Part shown: positions 1-7,102 of the stretch, piece by piece
Numbering within the stretch: the first letter of the stretch is position 1
Layout: every line of letters begins with the position of its first letter
From: Alistipes sp.
GTDB lineage: Bacteria > Bacteroidota > Bacteroidia > Bacteroidales > Rikenellaceae
Length of the DNA: 64,000 nucleotides
Reading direction: 5' to 3'
NCBI GenBank assembly: GCA_017474235.1
Contig: JAFVIB010000007.1
Coordinates: 1-64,000, forward strand
The notes under the pieces: generated by a model
What the model was told of the DNA's origin: nothing
The model's database searches: none
Seen by the model: only the letters and a program-made list of their open reading frames with translations
Made by a program: the position numbers and the translations under genes

Positions 1-272
1 CGTTCTTTTAGGTTGTTTACGACTCTTTTTTCGTCTGATTCTCGTTACATAGGAGCCCCTATGCGCCTCAAATCAAACGAAAAAAATAGCCACAAAACAA
101 CCCTAAAATAATTTCGTAAACAAATTTAAACAGCTTCTTAATCCTTACAACATAAATAGCGCGACAATTTCTAACTTTATATAAATATAGGTATATCAGG
201 CAGTTGTTAAGAAAAATGAAAAAATTATTGAAATTTTTTAATAAAACTCTTGCACAGTTCAAAAAAAGCCCT

Positions 273-280
273 TATCTTTG
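273..280 (+). promoter_or_regulatory. -7 promoter element upstream of a putative small RNA
   Basis: TATCTTTG matches the Bacteroidota -7 consensus TAnnTTTG. A clear TTTG at -33 is not seen (CTTG lies near 249-252). No convincing coding start follows, and the next recognisable object is the folded RNA ending near 425, so this is read as its promoter. Confidence 0.5.
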
Positions 281-286
281 CAGTGA

Positions 287-425
287 AGTTTTAAGGTTCA
301 TTTTAGGTTAGTAGTTTTAGGTTGGTTGAGGAAATCGGCGGTTGCGAAGACAAAGGGTCTTGCTAAGATTCTCGGAAGGTGCTCTTTCGATGAATCGAAC
401 ACCACCGAAGACCTCATTTTTTTTT
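287..425 (+). ncRNA. putative structured small RNA, family not recognised
   Basis: About 140 nt between a Bacteroidota -7 element and a run of nine T (417-425). The 3' half folds as an extended hairpin: GGTCTT (356-361) pairs with AAGACC (408-413), TCGG (372-375) with CCGA (405-408, partly competing), GGTG (378-381) with CACC, and TTCGA with TCGAA around a TGAA loop. A stem followed by a T-run is what an intrinsic terminator looks like. The only reading frame over it (326-535) has no family features. I compared it with SRP RNA, 6S RNA and tmRNA from memory and could not make a match. It could also be only a terminator plus leader of something upstream of the window. Confidence 0.4.
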
Positions 426-521
426 GCTATATACATCCTCGGCATATATCCTCGACTTCAGCGGCACCTCGGACAATTATTAGGCAGGGTTTTGCTGCGC
501 AAAATACGAACTTGAGAATAT

Positions 522-1919
522 CTATCTCCCAATAAATTTCACTTTACGGATATGGCTGCCCGACTGGTGCTCTACAATTCCCGTAACAACATCGGCTGCG
601 TCGTGCCAGCGATTGGAACTAAACAGGCGGCGATATGTCGTCAGATGGTTATACAGCTCACTCCATTGCAAATTCCACCCCTGCGGCATACGGATAGAGT
701 GCAGCACCGTGGCAGAGTTTGACAGAATACGCGCCTCCTTATTATCCGACTGATGAAACCACTCTATTCTTACCGTCGGGCACAACTGCTGAAGCACGCG
801 CGCAAAACCACGACCTCCATTATTACTTTCGACCGTCGCAACACGGGTTTTAGAGTTGTTAATCATCTGACTGACAAGCTTTTCTGTAACCTCCATAGGC
901 TCACGAGAATAGACTGCATCGGTAATATAAATCACCCCGTCACTATCTACAGCATAGCACAGTGAGCAGAGATAGTCATCGCCCATATCTGCCGTATCGG
1001 TATAATTCCCATACCGCACAATCTCCTTCGGCAGCTGTTGGTAGGTCATAAAGCCATTGCCATACAACAACCCCTCCGGCGTGGATGGATTACCTTGATA
1101 GAGACACTCAAACTTCTGCGGGTCAAGGCGGCGCTTCGATGCAAGCAGCGATGCACTATGCTGCGACTCCCAAAGCGACTGTCCGACACTTCGCGGGTCT
1201 ATCTCCGTAGCCTTGCCCACCTTAAGAGCCTCAAAGTTCAGTGCCACCCAAGTATCTGCCGGCACATTATCGAGTTGTTGCCACTCCTCAAGGTCTATAA
1301 CCTTCTCAAGGCTACGGATAGTACCTATCAAATCGTGCTCGTGCCAGCGCGTAAAGACCATAATCTCCTGCGAGGCGTTGTGCATACGCGTTCTGACAAC
1401 AGATGTGTACCACTCACGACAATTTTCGCGCACAATGGGAGAGTTTGCCTCCATAGCATCCTTGTAGAGGTCATCCAGTATAAAACAATCTACACGATTA
1501 CCCGTCAAACTACCCTCACGACCAACCGATATAAGCGAGCCGTGATGTCCGATAATCTCAACCTCATCCGCCGTGCGGATATAAGAAGAGCCCTTATTAC
1601 CACGCTTGATTGTCGTATCAGGAAATATCTCACCGTACTCATCACTCTCAATTATACGCTGCACTCGGCGGTTAAACTTCGAGGCAAGCGATGCAGAGTA
1701 AGAGGCAATGGCAACCCTCAAATCGGGATTAAGCCCAAGCATATAGGCTGGCAACAGCGTACTCGCACCAACACTCTTGCCGTGCTGTGGCGGCATCGTA
1801 ATAATCAGTCGCTTAACACGCCCCTGCGCAAAAGAGTCCAATAATTTGTAGTAACTCTTATGAAACTGCTCTAACTCCAAAAACGGATATACCGTTGTCG
1901 CAAAATTTTCAAAATCCAT
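522..1919 (-). CDS. phage-type terminase large subunit (orphan)
   Basis: Large-terminase ATPase/nuclease of 465 aa; in phages this motor cuts and pumps DNA into proheads. The N-terminal ATPase has a Walker A PPQHGKS at residues 43-49, a Walker B CFILDD at 145-150 and a coupling-motif-like FTRWHEHDL at 189-197. The C-terminal RNase H-like nuclease shows acidic candidates D308/D311, E364 and D440/D443 (WHDAADVV). Length is normal and no frameshift is visible. It lies 2 nt behind a 99-aa gene and both read away from an S24 repressor. No portal, capsid, tail or lysis gene is in the window on this side up to position 1; the phage may continue to the left, or this is a remnant or satellite module. 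Family call is firm; biological role is open. Confidence 0.85.
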   Translation of the reverse strand: MDFENFATTVYPFLELEQFHKSYYKLLDSFAQGRVKRLIITMPPQHGKSVGASTLLPAYMLGLNPDLRVAIASYSASLASKFNRRVQRIIESDEYGEIFPDTTIKRGNKGSSYIRTADEVEIIGHHGSLISVGREGSLTGNRVDCFILDDLYKDAMEANSPIVRENCREWYTSVVRTRMHNASQEIMVFTRWHEHDLIGTIRSLEKVIDLEEWQQLDNVPADTWVALNFEALKVGKATEIDPRSVGQSLWESQHSASLLASKRRLDPQKFECLYQGNPSTPEGLLYGNGFMTYQQLPKEIVRYGNYTDTADMGDDYLCSLCYAVDSDGVIYITDAVYSREPMEVTEKLVSQMINNSKTRVATVESNNGGRGFARVLQQLCPTVRIEWFHQSDNKEARILSNSATVLHSIRMPQGWNLQWSELYNHLTTYRRLFSSNRWHDAADVVTGIVEHQSGSHIRKVKFIGR

Positions 1920-1921
1920 AC

Positions 1922-2221
1922 CTACCTAACAATCAACTCTTTATACAACTTCGCAAAATCAAAATCATTAATCTTCAGCACCATCTCGCCATCTTCTCCC
2001 TGTTCAATAGTATAACTATCCCACCAAACATCCGAAACATCGACAATCTCACCACTGCCCGCCTCACGATAGATAATCAGAGTCAGCTCTAATCTATGCA
2101 CAACACCCCCAATCGAATGGCTAAATACCCCCGAAATGTAGTGTCCACGACCCAATCGCGACACTATCTGCTCCGCAAAATTACGGTAGCTACCTTTAGT
2201 AATAGTATAAATATCCTTCAT
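1922..2221 (-). CDS. hypothetical protein paired with the terminase
   Basis: 99 aa, not recognised. Predicted soluble, mixed alpha/beta, with no signal peptide or membrane segment; two Trp and several acidic residues in the second half. It starts at ATG 2221 and ends 2 nt before the terminase start, so the two are co-transcribed. By position it could be a small-terminase or regulatory partner, but no helix-turn-helix typical of small terminases is evident; the sequence gives no functional motif. Leftward transcription probably starts in the palindrome at 2270-2288, giving a leader of roughly 50 nt. Confidence 0.6.
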   Translation of the reverse strand: MKDIYTITKGSYRNFAEQIVSRLGRGHYISGVFSHSIGGVVHRLELTLIIYREAGSGEIVDVSDVWWDSYTIEQGEDGEMVLKINDFDFAKLYKELIVR

Positions 2222-2269
2222 AAGTTGAAATAAATTAATAAATTACTTGATTTTCCGAGATAAATATTT

Positions 2270-2288
2270 TATCTTTGTTGCAAAGATA
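2270..2288. promoter_or_regulatory. palindromic divergent promoter / candidate operator
   Basis: TATCTTTG TTG CAAAGATA is a perfect 8-bp inverted repeat with a 3-nt centre. Each arm is a Bacteroidota -7 element (TAnnTTTG), one per strand, so the site can drive the repressor gene to the right and the terminase pair to the left. For the rightward promoter a TTGA near 2246 is at about the right distance for a -33 element; none is obvious for the leftward one. A dimeric repressor bound here would block both. Inferred from sequence only. Confidence 0.5.
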
Positions 2289-2354
2289 TAACCAAATTTC
2301 GAAAATTGTACTCTGATTATTCAAATATTGTATAATAATTTTTCATACTATTTT

Positions 2355-3029
2355 ATGGGACAGCGACTAAAACTTATACGCAAAACATTAGGCTTTACGC
2401 AAGACCAATTGGCTCAGAAGCTTGGTGTAGGCAAGACTGCTCTTTCGATGATTGAGACAGGCAAGGCGCGATTGTCAAACAGAAACAAGAATATCCTTGT
2501 TCAAGAATTTAATGTTTCGCCGGAGTGGTTGGAGACAGGCGAGGGCGAAATGTTCAATGCCGATCCGGCTGTTGTAAAGTCATTCAGTCTAAAAACTGAC
2601 GGCTCACTACCGATGCAGAGTGTACCGCTCTACTCTATCGAGGGCACTGCGGGTCTTGTACCGCTCTTTGCAGACCGTATGAGTGTCGAGCCTGTGAACT
2701 TTATCCACATACCGAACCTCCCGAAGTGCGACGGTGCGATATATGTTGTCGGCGACTCGATGTATCCGCTACTCAAGAGTGGCGACATTGTACTCTACAA
2801 GCAGTTGCAGAGTATTGAGGATGTATTTTGGGGCGATATGTATCTACTCTCGATAGATATCAATGGCGAGGAGTATATTACTGTGAAGTACCTTCAGAAG
2901 TCGGACCGTGAGGGTTATGTACGCCTCGTGAGCCAAAATCAGCACCACGCCGACAAGGATATTCCGACAGATAAGATTCGCGCCATAGCACTTGTCAAGG
3001 CATCGATTCGTATGAACTCTATGCGATAG
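2355..3029 (+). CDS. XRE/S24 LexA-CI-like autocleavable repressor
   Basis: Helix-turn-helix repressor with a peptidase S24 domain, 224 aa from ATG 2355; an upstream in-frame TTG at 2328 is less likely because it would lie close to the promoter. Residues about 1-55 form an XRE DNA-binding domain; about 85-215 form the LexA-like autoprotease. The catalytic Ser is S135 (VGDSMYPLL) and the Lys is K178 (EYITVKYL). An Ala-Gly pair, A99-G100, sits 36 residues before the Ser, the spacing of the LexA/CI self-cleavage bond. This fits a RecA-triggered switch. It faces the terminase pair across the palindrome at 2270-2288, its likely operator. The next gene starts 3 nt downstream, so it may be co-transcribed. 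Confidence 0.85.
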   Translation: MGQRLKLIRKTLGFTQDQLAQKLGVGKTALSMIETGKARLSNRNKNILVQEFNVSPEWLETGEGEMFNADPAVVKSFSLKTDGSLPMQSVPLYSIEGTAGLVPLFADRMSVEPVNFIHIPNLPKCDGAIYVVGDSMYPLLKSGDIVLYKQLQSIEDVFWGDMYLLSIDINGEEYITVKYLQKSDREGYVRLVSQNQHHADKDIPTDKIRAIALVKASIRMNSMR

Positions 3030-3032
3030 TCT

Positions 3033-3467
3033 ATGGAGTTTCTTGCTCAATATGGGCTTATAGGGCTCTTTATCGGCTCTTTCCTCGCAGCTACCGTCGT
3101 GCCGTTCAGTGCCGATGTGTTGCTTATAGGTATGCTTGCTGCCGGTGCGAACCCTACAGCTACAATTATTGTGGCGACGACGGGTAATTGGCTCGGCGGA
3201 ATTACAAGCTACGGCATAGGTCGTGCAGGAAAGTGGGAGTGGATTGAAAAACTGAGAGTGAGCCGCGAAAGCCTTGAGAAACAGCAAAAACGCATTGAAC
3301 GCTTTGGTGCGCCAATAGCTCTGCTTACCTGGGTCCCATTTATCGGCGATGTCTTTGCAGTGGCACTCGGCTTCTACCGCGTCAAGTTTGTGCCGGCAAT
3401 GCTGTGGATGCTCGTCGGCAAAGCTGCCCGATTTATCTGTTGGTATCTTATTTGGTACGCTATATAA
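3033..3467 (+). CDS. DedA/YqaA-family small membrane protein
   Basis: 144-aa inner-membrane protein of the SNARE-associated/DedA superfamily, YqaA type. It shows hydrophobic segments at about residues 6-28, 36-56, 95-115 and 120-142. A conserved-looking glycine/proline-rich stretch (GNWLGGITSYGIGR) lies after the second segment and a WVPFIGD motif lies in the third. DedA relatives act in lipid scrambling or transport and proton-motive-force maintenance; the role of YqaA types is less defined. It follows the S24 repressor by 3 nt and ends before a strong terminator at 3488. Confidence 0.8.
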   Translation: MEFLAQYGLIGLFIGSFLAATVVPFSADVLLIGMLAAGANPTATIIVATTGNWLGGITSYGIGRAGKWEWIEKLRVSRESLEKQQKRIERFGAPIALLTWVPFIGDVFAVALGFYRVKFVPAMLWMLVGKAARFICWYLIWYAI

Positions 3468-3487
3468 TATATAGGTATAGAAAGTTA

Positions 3488-3520
3488 GAGGTGGTTAGTG
3501 CTAACCACCTCTATTTACTA
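3488..3520 (+). terminator. intrinsic terminator after the YqaA-like gene
   Basis: AGAGGTGGTTAG and CTAACCACCTCT form a perfect 12-bp inverted repeat (3488-3513) followed by ATTTACT. It could work in both directions, but the next gene to the right has its own hairpin. Confidence 0.7.
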
Positions 3521-3588
3521 AAAGTATTTCTCATTGACAAGAATGAAGTAGCGGCAGTAGATAGCTGCGTTATCTCAACAAAATAAAC

Positions 3589-3612
3589 GGGGATGCTAAA
3601 ATTAGCATCCCC
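3589..3612 (-). terminator. terminator of the leftward lipoprotein gene
   Basis: GGGGATGCTAA and TTAGCATCCCC pair across AA. Read on the minus strand the hairpin follows the lipoprotein stop at 3658 by about 45 nt and is followed by a T-rich stretch. The span 3514-3588 holds nothing else I can identify. Confidence 0.65.
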
Positions 3613-3657
3613 GCCCCAAAAATAATAATGAAAAGAGTTACTTAGTAACTGTATCAT

Positions 3658-5472
3658 TTATTTAGTTACGATGAGAATATCGTCAATAACGAAACGCTTC
3701 TCGCGGCAACGGATTGCAATATTATCACCTGGCTTAAGTACGATCTCAGCAGAATAAGTAGTCCACTTACCATCGTAAACATAGTTGTTACCGTCAATGT
3801 ACTCTGAGCAAGCGCGTGGAAGATCAAACTTCACAAACTCCTCATAAACACCTGCACGACCGTGCTCGATAGTAACCTTAGGCATATCTGTAACAACAGC
3901 ACAAGCCTTGAATGATACGATACATGGAGTACCAGCAGCTGAAAGCAGTGGGCTATCAAGAGCAGGAGTAGAGATATAGTTGTAAGTCTCAGAACCTGCA
4001 CCCATCTTTACATAACCCTGGTGAGGGCTAACTGAGTCTGACATATGCCAGCCTGCAAGTGAACCAGCCTTCTCAGTACCGATGTAGTTATCAATCTCCT
4101 CAGTGTGCTTTGTCTGACCATCAATAAACTTACCCTTTGCAGCGTAACCCCAAGTACCGAGGAGGTGGCTGTTAGTAGAGTTGTAGAGGTTCCAGTGTGC
4201 AGCATCTGAATAAGGCCATGGGTTAGTAACAGACTTCTTGTCAGTTACATTAGGTGTAGTACCTGCAGCGTAGTTGATAAAGTCGCTCTGGAGAGTGATA
4301 TCATCAAAGCCCTGGAAGATAACCTCGTTAGCAGCTGGCTTGTGAACATCCTCAGTAGTAAGCTCAACAACTGGAGACCAGAGTGAGTTACCCATTGGGT
4401 TAGCAAGTGCAACGCCGTCAGAGTTCTTCTCAGTAGTCTTTACACGGAAGTAGTACTTAGTGTTAGCCTTAAGCTGACCAAATGTAGCAGCTGTAGGGAT
4501 ATTAATATTAGTACCATCCTTCTTACCATACCAAGATGAAGAGTTGAATGCACCGCAGTTATCAGTCATTGCATCACGGAAGTCAATGTCATAAACAAGG
4601 TTCTTCATCTCCTTATCTGTAGCAAGCTGACCTGAGTAAGCACGCTTGAGGTTACCATTAACTGCAGGAACCTCAGTCCAACCTACTGAAACATGGGTAG
4701 GACCAACATTCTCCTTAAGCTGATTAATAGTACCGCAAGTACCGGTGATATTTGTTACCTCACGAGCAGAACCGTCTGTGCTGTCAACAACCTTAAGAGT
4801 AAGGTTAAATGCCTTACCAAGCTCAAGACCTGTAGCGCAGATATAATCCTCAGTGTCAGTTGACTTAGTTACCTCAGACTCAAGCTTAGTTGAGCCGTTG
4901 TAAACCTCGTAAGTACAATCTACCTGCTTGTCGATAAGAATCCAAGCCCAACCAATACCTGCAGTTACATTAGCTGTAAGAGGTGCGTTAGGATTATAGA
5001 TACCCTCACCTACCTTAATACGAGCAGGTGCATCATTGTCAAGAAGGTAAACCCACTCAGTAAATACAGAGTTAGGATAGTTTGCACGGATACGAACCCA
5101 GTGGCTCTTACCCTTTGTAAGACCAGAGAACTTGTACTGGTCACATGCAGTATTGTCACCCTCCTCTACGAATGGAGAACCCACATAGTTAGAGTTAACA
5201 AGAACAGTCTTGTTTACGCTATATGGATCCGGATTTTCGTCAGCCTTATTAAGAAGCTGAAGAGTAAATGAGGTAGCGCCAGCAGCGACAGCCTCTTTTG
5301 CATCCCAATATACGGCGATGGCATCAGCACCTGAGCCTGTCTCGTCGTATGTTACTGCGCTTGGACCAGCAAGAGTAGCATCCAAACCTGTATTGAGCTC
5401 AGGCTCCTGACAAGCAGTGAATGCAACCGATACCATAGCAAGTGCAGCTATAAGTTTGCGATTGATTTTCAT
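3658..5472 (-). CDS. surface lipoprotein with fibronectin type III-like modules
   Basis: 604 aa. A lipoprotein signal peptide ends at C21 (AFTACQEPE); the acidic residue soon after the Cys fits the Bacteroidota surface-export signal. The body looks like a series of beta-sandwich modules: fibronectin III-like repeats at roughly 35-150, 155-250 and 250-375, with the typical closing pattern (LKANTKYYFRVKTTE). The C-terminal 200 residues look like a carbohydrate-binding or jellyroll-like domain. No catalytic motif is seen. It is a single gene with its own terminator and a probable promoter near 5639, divergent from the recombinase. Function is likely surface binding or adhesion; this is inference. 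Confidence 0.65.
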   Translation of the reverse strand: MKINRKLIAALAMVSVAFTACQEPELNTGLDATLAGPSAVTYDETGSGADAIAVYWDAKEAVAAGATSFTLQLLNKADENPDPYSVNKTVLVNSNYVGSPFVEEGDNTACDQYKFSGLTKGKSHWVRIRANYPNSVFTEWVYLLDNDAPARIKVGEGIYNPNAPLTANVTAGIGWAWILIDKQVDCTYEVYNGSTKLESEVTKSTDTEDYICATGLELGKAFNLTLKVVDSTDGSAREVTNITGTCGTINQLKENVGPTHVSVGWTEVPAVNGNLKRAYSGQLATDKEMKNLVYDIDFRDAMTDNCGAFNSSSWYGKKDGTNINIPTAATFGQLKANTKYYFRVKTTEKNSDGVALANPMGNSLWSPVVELTTEDVHKPAANEVIFQGFDDITLQSDFINYAAGTTPNVTDKKSVTNPWPYSDAAHWNLYNSTNSHLLGTWGYAAKGKFIDGQTKHTEEIDNYIGTEKAGSLAGWHMSDSVSPHQGYVKMGAGSETYNYISTPALDSPLLSAAGTPCIVSFKACAVVTDMPKVTIEHGRAGVYEEFVKFDLPRACSEYIDGNNYVYDGKWTTYSAEIVLKPGDNIAIRCREKRFVIDDILIVTK

Positions 5473-5638
5473 AAAAAAAGTTTTTTACTGGTTGATACAA
5501 ATAAAATACAACAAAAATCAAGGTAAAGTCTTGCGACCTCTCCTTAATTCTCGTTATCCCGATTCCAAACTCCACAAACGAGTCAAAGCAGTTTAACTTG
5601 ACATCAGTTTATGAAGGCGTGTATTTCAGACTGCACCG

Positions 5639-5646
5639 CAAAGATA
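5639..5646 (-). promoter_or_regulatory. -7 element for the lipoprotein gene, long leader
   Basis: CAAAGATA, read on the minus strand as TATCTTTG, is a good -7 element about 165 nt upstream of the lipoprotein ATG. No -33 TTTG is seen at normal spacing. The leader (5473-5632) has no clear open frame. The rest of the gap to the recombinase start at 5871 is AT-rich, and I see no repeat or firm recombinase promoter in it. Confidence 0.45.
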
Positions 5647-5870
5647 GAATTAATTTTTCAAATAAAAAAATTTTCCTGAACAAAATCTACTATTGTACAT
5701 AGATTTATCTTATTTTTTAATGGCAAATTCAACATATATAATTGATAATTAGACGAATACATCCTTTTAATCTCTTGTTGCACTATTTTATTTTTCACTC
5801 GCTCAACATAGACTTCTCGGCTAATTTTTGTAACTTTATCAATTTGTAAAAATTTTAATAAATAAGATTT

Positions 5871-6776
5871 ATGAAACCGAAAAAAGAGATTTCCCTGCGT
5901 CAATATACATCAAAGCTCGTTCAGACACTCATTTCAAGTCAGCGCGAGCGCACCGCCGAGACATACATTTCTGCCACAAACAGCCTCATCAAGTCTTTTG
6001 ACCGAGACGATATTACACTGAACGAAATCGACATTTCTGTCGTGTCCACCTACGAATATTCTCTACAGCGCAAAGGGTTAGCGAGAAACACTATATCATT
6101 CTATATCAGAAACTTACGCGCCATATACAATCGTGCCGTAGATGAAGAATTAATAGCCGACAAACGCCCATTTCGCAGAGCCTACACCGGCACAAGCAGC
6201 ACCCACAAGCGAGCCGTAGAGCCGAAGATTATCCGCAGCATAGCGCAGCTCGATTTAAGCCATAGCAGGTCTATACAGATGGATGCCGACATATTTTTAT
6301 TTAGTTTTTACACTCGCGGAATGGCTTTCGTGGATATTGCATCGCTCAAGTGGGAGCAAGTCAAGAACGGCTATCTGATATACCGCCGACGCAAAACAGG
6401 GCAGCAGATTGTAATACTTTGGGAGCCATGTATGCAGCAGATTGCAGAGAGATATTCAGACAACATATCAAACAGATACATTTTTTCGATAATAAAGGGC
6501 AAAAATCCGCGTCAGGAGTATCTGAGCGCGGCTCACAACATCAACAGGAACCTCCGAAAACTCGGCAAAAATCTCCAATTAAACGCACCATTAACCCTCT
6601 ATGTAGCGCGCCACAGCTGGGCAAGCATCGCCTACTCAGAGCAGATACCGATACAGACAATCAGCAGGGCTTTGGGACACAACAGCGAGTCCACCACCAG
6701 AATATACCTTGCGTCAATAGATAATTCGGCAGTGGACCTCGCCAACAAACAGGTTTTGCAGACAATCTCTTTTTAA
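5871..6776 (+). CDS. tyrosine recombinase, predicted invertase of the adjacent promoter
   Basis: Phage-integrase-family recombinase of 301 aa. An N-terminal SAM-like core-binding domain (about 8-95) precedes the catalytic domain (about 115-295). Catalytic residues are R149 (FYTRGMAF), K175 (RRRKTGQ), R247, H270 (ALGHNSESTT) and the nucleophile Y279. The box-II histidine is replaced by Tyr (YVARHSW, Y244), as I recall from many Bacteroidota integrases. There is no excisionase, relaxase or mobile-element cargo nearby. The last codons and stop (TCTTTTTAA) lie inside the left inverted repeat of a short segment carrying the susC promoter. This arrangement matches Bacteroidota master or local invertases of surface-protein promoters. 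Classic integrase function cannot be excluded. Confidence 0.85.
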   Translation: MKPKKEISLRQYTSKLVQTLISSQRERTAETYISATNSLIKSFDRDDITLNEIDISVVSTYEYSLQRKGLARNTISFYIRNLRAIYNRAVDEELIADKRPFRRAYTGTSSTHKRAVEPKIIRSIAQLDLSHSRSIQMDADIFLFSFYTRGMAFVDIASLKWEQVKNGYLIYRRRKTGQQIVILWEPCMQQIAERYSDNISNRYIFSIIKGKNPRQEYLSAAHNINRNLRKLGKNLQLNAPLTLYVARHSWASIAYSEQIPIQTISRALGHNSESTTRIYLASIDNSAVDLANKQVLQTISF

Positions 6777-6780
6777 GAGA
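6766..6780 (+). repeat. left inverted repeat (recombination site) of invertible promoter
   Basis: TCTCTTTTTAAGAGA: 6-bp palindromic arms TCTCTT/AAGAGA around a TTT centre. It is the exact reverse complement of 6917-6931. It overlaps the final codons and TAA stop of the recombinase gene; exchange inside the shared 15 bp would leave the coding sequence unchanged. Confidence 0.8.
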
Positions 6781-6873
6781 GAGACAGACATAGCATATCA
6801 ACCATTTACCGATGTTTCAGAATTAGAAATTTTAATCTCAACCCACCGATTTATTAAAAAAAACGCAAAAAAG

Positions 6874-6904
6874 TTTGCTAGAAAGAAAAAAATTACTACT
6901 TTTG
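6874..6904 (+). promoter_or_regulatory. susC operon promoter inside the invertible segment
   Basis: TTTG at 6874-6877, a 19-nt spacer and TACTTTTG at 6897-6904 give a textbook Bacteroidota -33/-7 promoter. Transcription would start near 6911, just before the right inverted repeat, so the repeat is at the 5' end of the transcript. Confidence 0.8.
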
Positions 6905-6916
6905 TATTCGTGTACA

Positions 6917-6931
6917 TCTCTTAAAAAGAGA
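6917..6931 (-). repeat. right inverted repeat (recombination site) of invertible promoter
   Basis: TCTCTTAAAAAGAGA, the exact reverse complement of 6766-6780. Arms can be extended imperfectly outward (GTACA and GGGAC flanks are near-complementary), as expected for a pair of recombinase binding arms around a short centre. Only the AAA/TTT centre gives the site polarity. Confidence 0.8.
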
Positions 6932-7102
6932 GGGACACACAAAAAAGCAAACAAAAAACTTTAAAAATTAACAAAAAAACTAAACAAAAACAACCTTAAA
7001 AACCGTTATTCAGATTTTCAGTGTATTACAGGCTGCGCACTCGTCCAAAGCCGTTTTTGCGGTGGCGGAGAGATTAAAAACTTAATTTACAAACTGAAAA
7101 TT
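6932..7102 (+). other. 5' leader of the phase-variable susC operon
   Basis: 171-nt untranslated leader. The first 80 nt are A-rich and unstructured; a GC-richer part near 7030-7075 (GGCTGCGC, CGGTGGCGG) could fold. No riboswitch or ORF recognised, and no strong Shine-Dalgarno sequence precedes the ATG at 7103, as is usual in Bacteroidota. Confidence 0.4.

Larger units (their letters stand above)
6766..6931. other. predicted invertible promoter segment (phase switch)
   Basis: 166 bp bounded by 15-bp exact inverted repeats, with 136 bp between them carrying one Bacteroidota promoter (6874-6904) pointing at susC. Inversion would point the promoter back into the recombinase antisense strand and leave susC-susD-phosphoesterase without a visible promoter. 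No opposite-facing CAAAnnTA is present inside, so the switch looks like simple ON/OFF. The orientation in this sequence is ON. A tyrosine recombinase gene directly abuts. Inversion itself is predicted, not observed. Confidence 0.75.

Noticed and set aside
68-262. 64-aa minus-strand reading frame
   Set aside because: Composition is what AT-rich noise gives, no start context or homology pattern, and it lies in a promoter-like region.
378-413. TTCGA-type loop as a tRNA T-arm on either strand
   Set aside because: No matching acceptor, anticodon or D arms could be built around it.
326-535. 69-aa plus-strand reading frame over the putative RNA
   Set aside because: Overlaps a terminator-like hairpin with T9 and runs into the terminase 3' end; no protein features.
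1038-1844. 268-aa reading frame opposite the terminase
   Set aside because: Shadow of the well-supported terminase; rich in Arg/Leu/His repeats typical of antisense frames.
5658-5903. 81-aa minus-strand reading frame upstream of the recombinase
   Set aside because: Lys/Asn/Ile-rich AT noise overlapping the recombinase start.
5871-6776. Tyrosine recombinase as integrase of an integrated element
   Set aside because: No tRNA target, relaxase, excisionase or cargo boundary is visible, and the inverted repeats around the promoter explain the gene better; not fully excluded.
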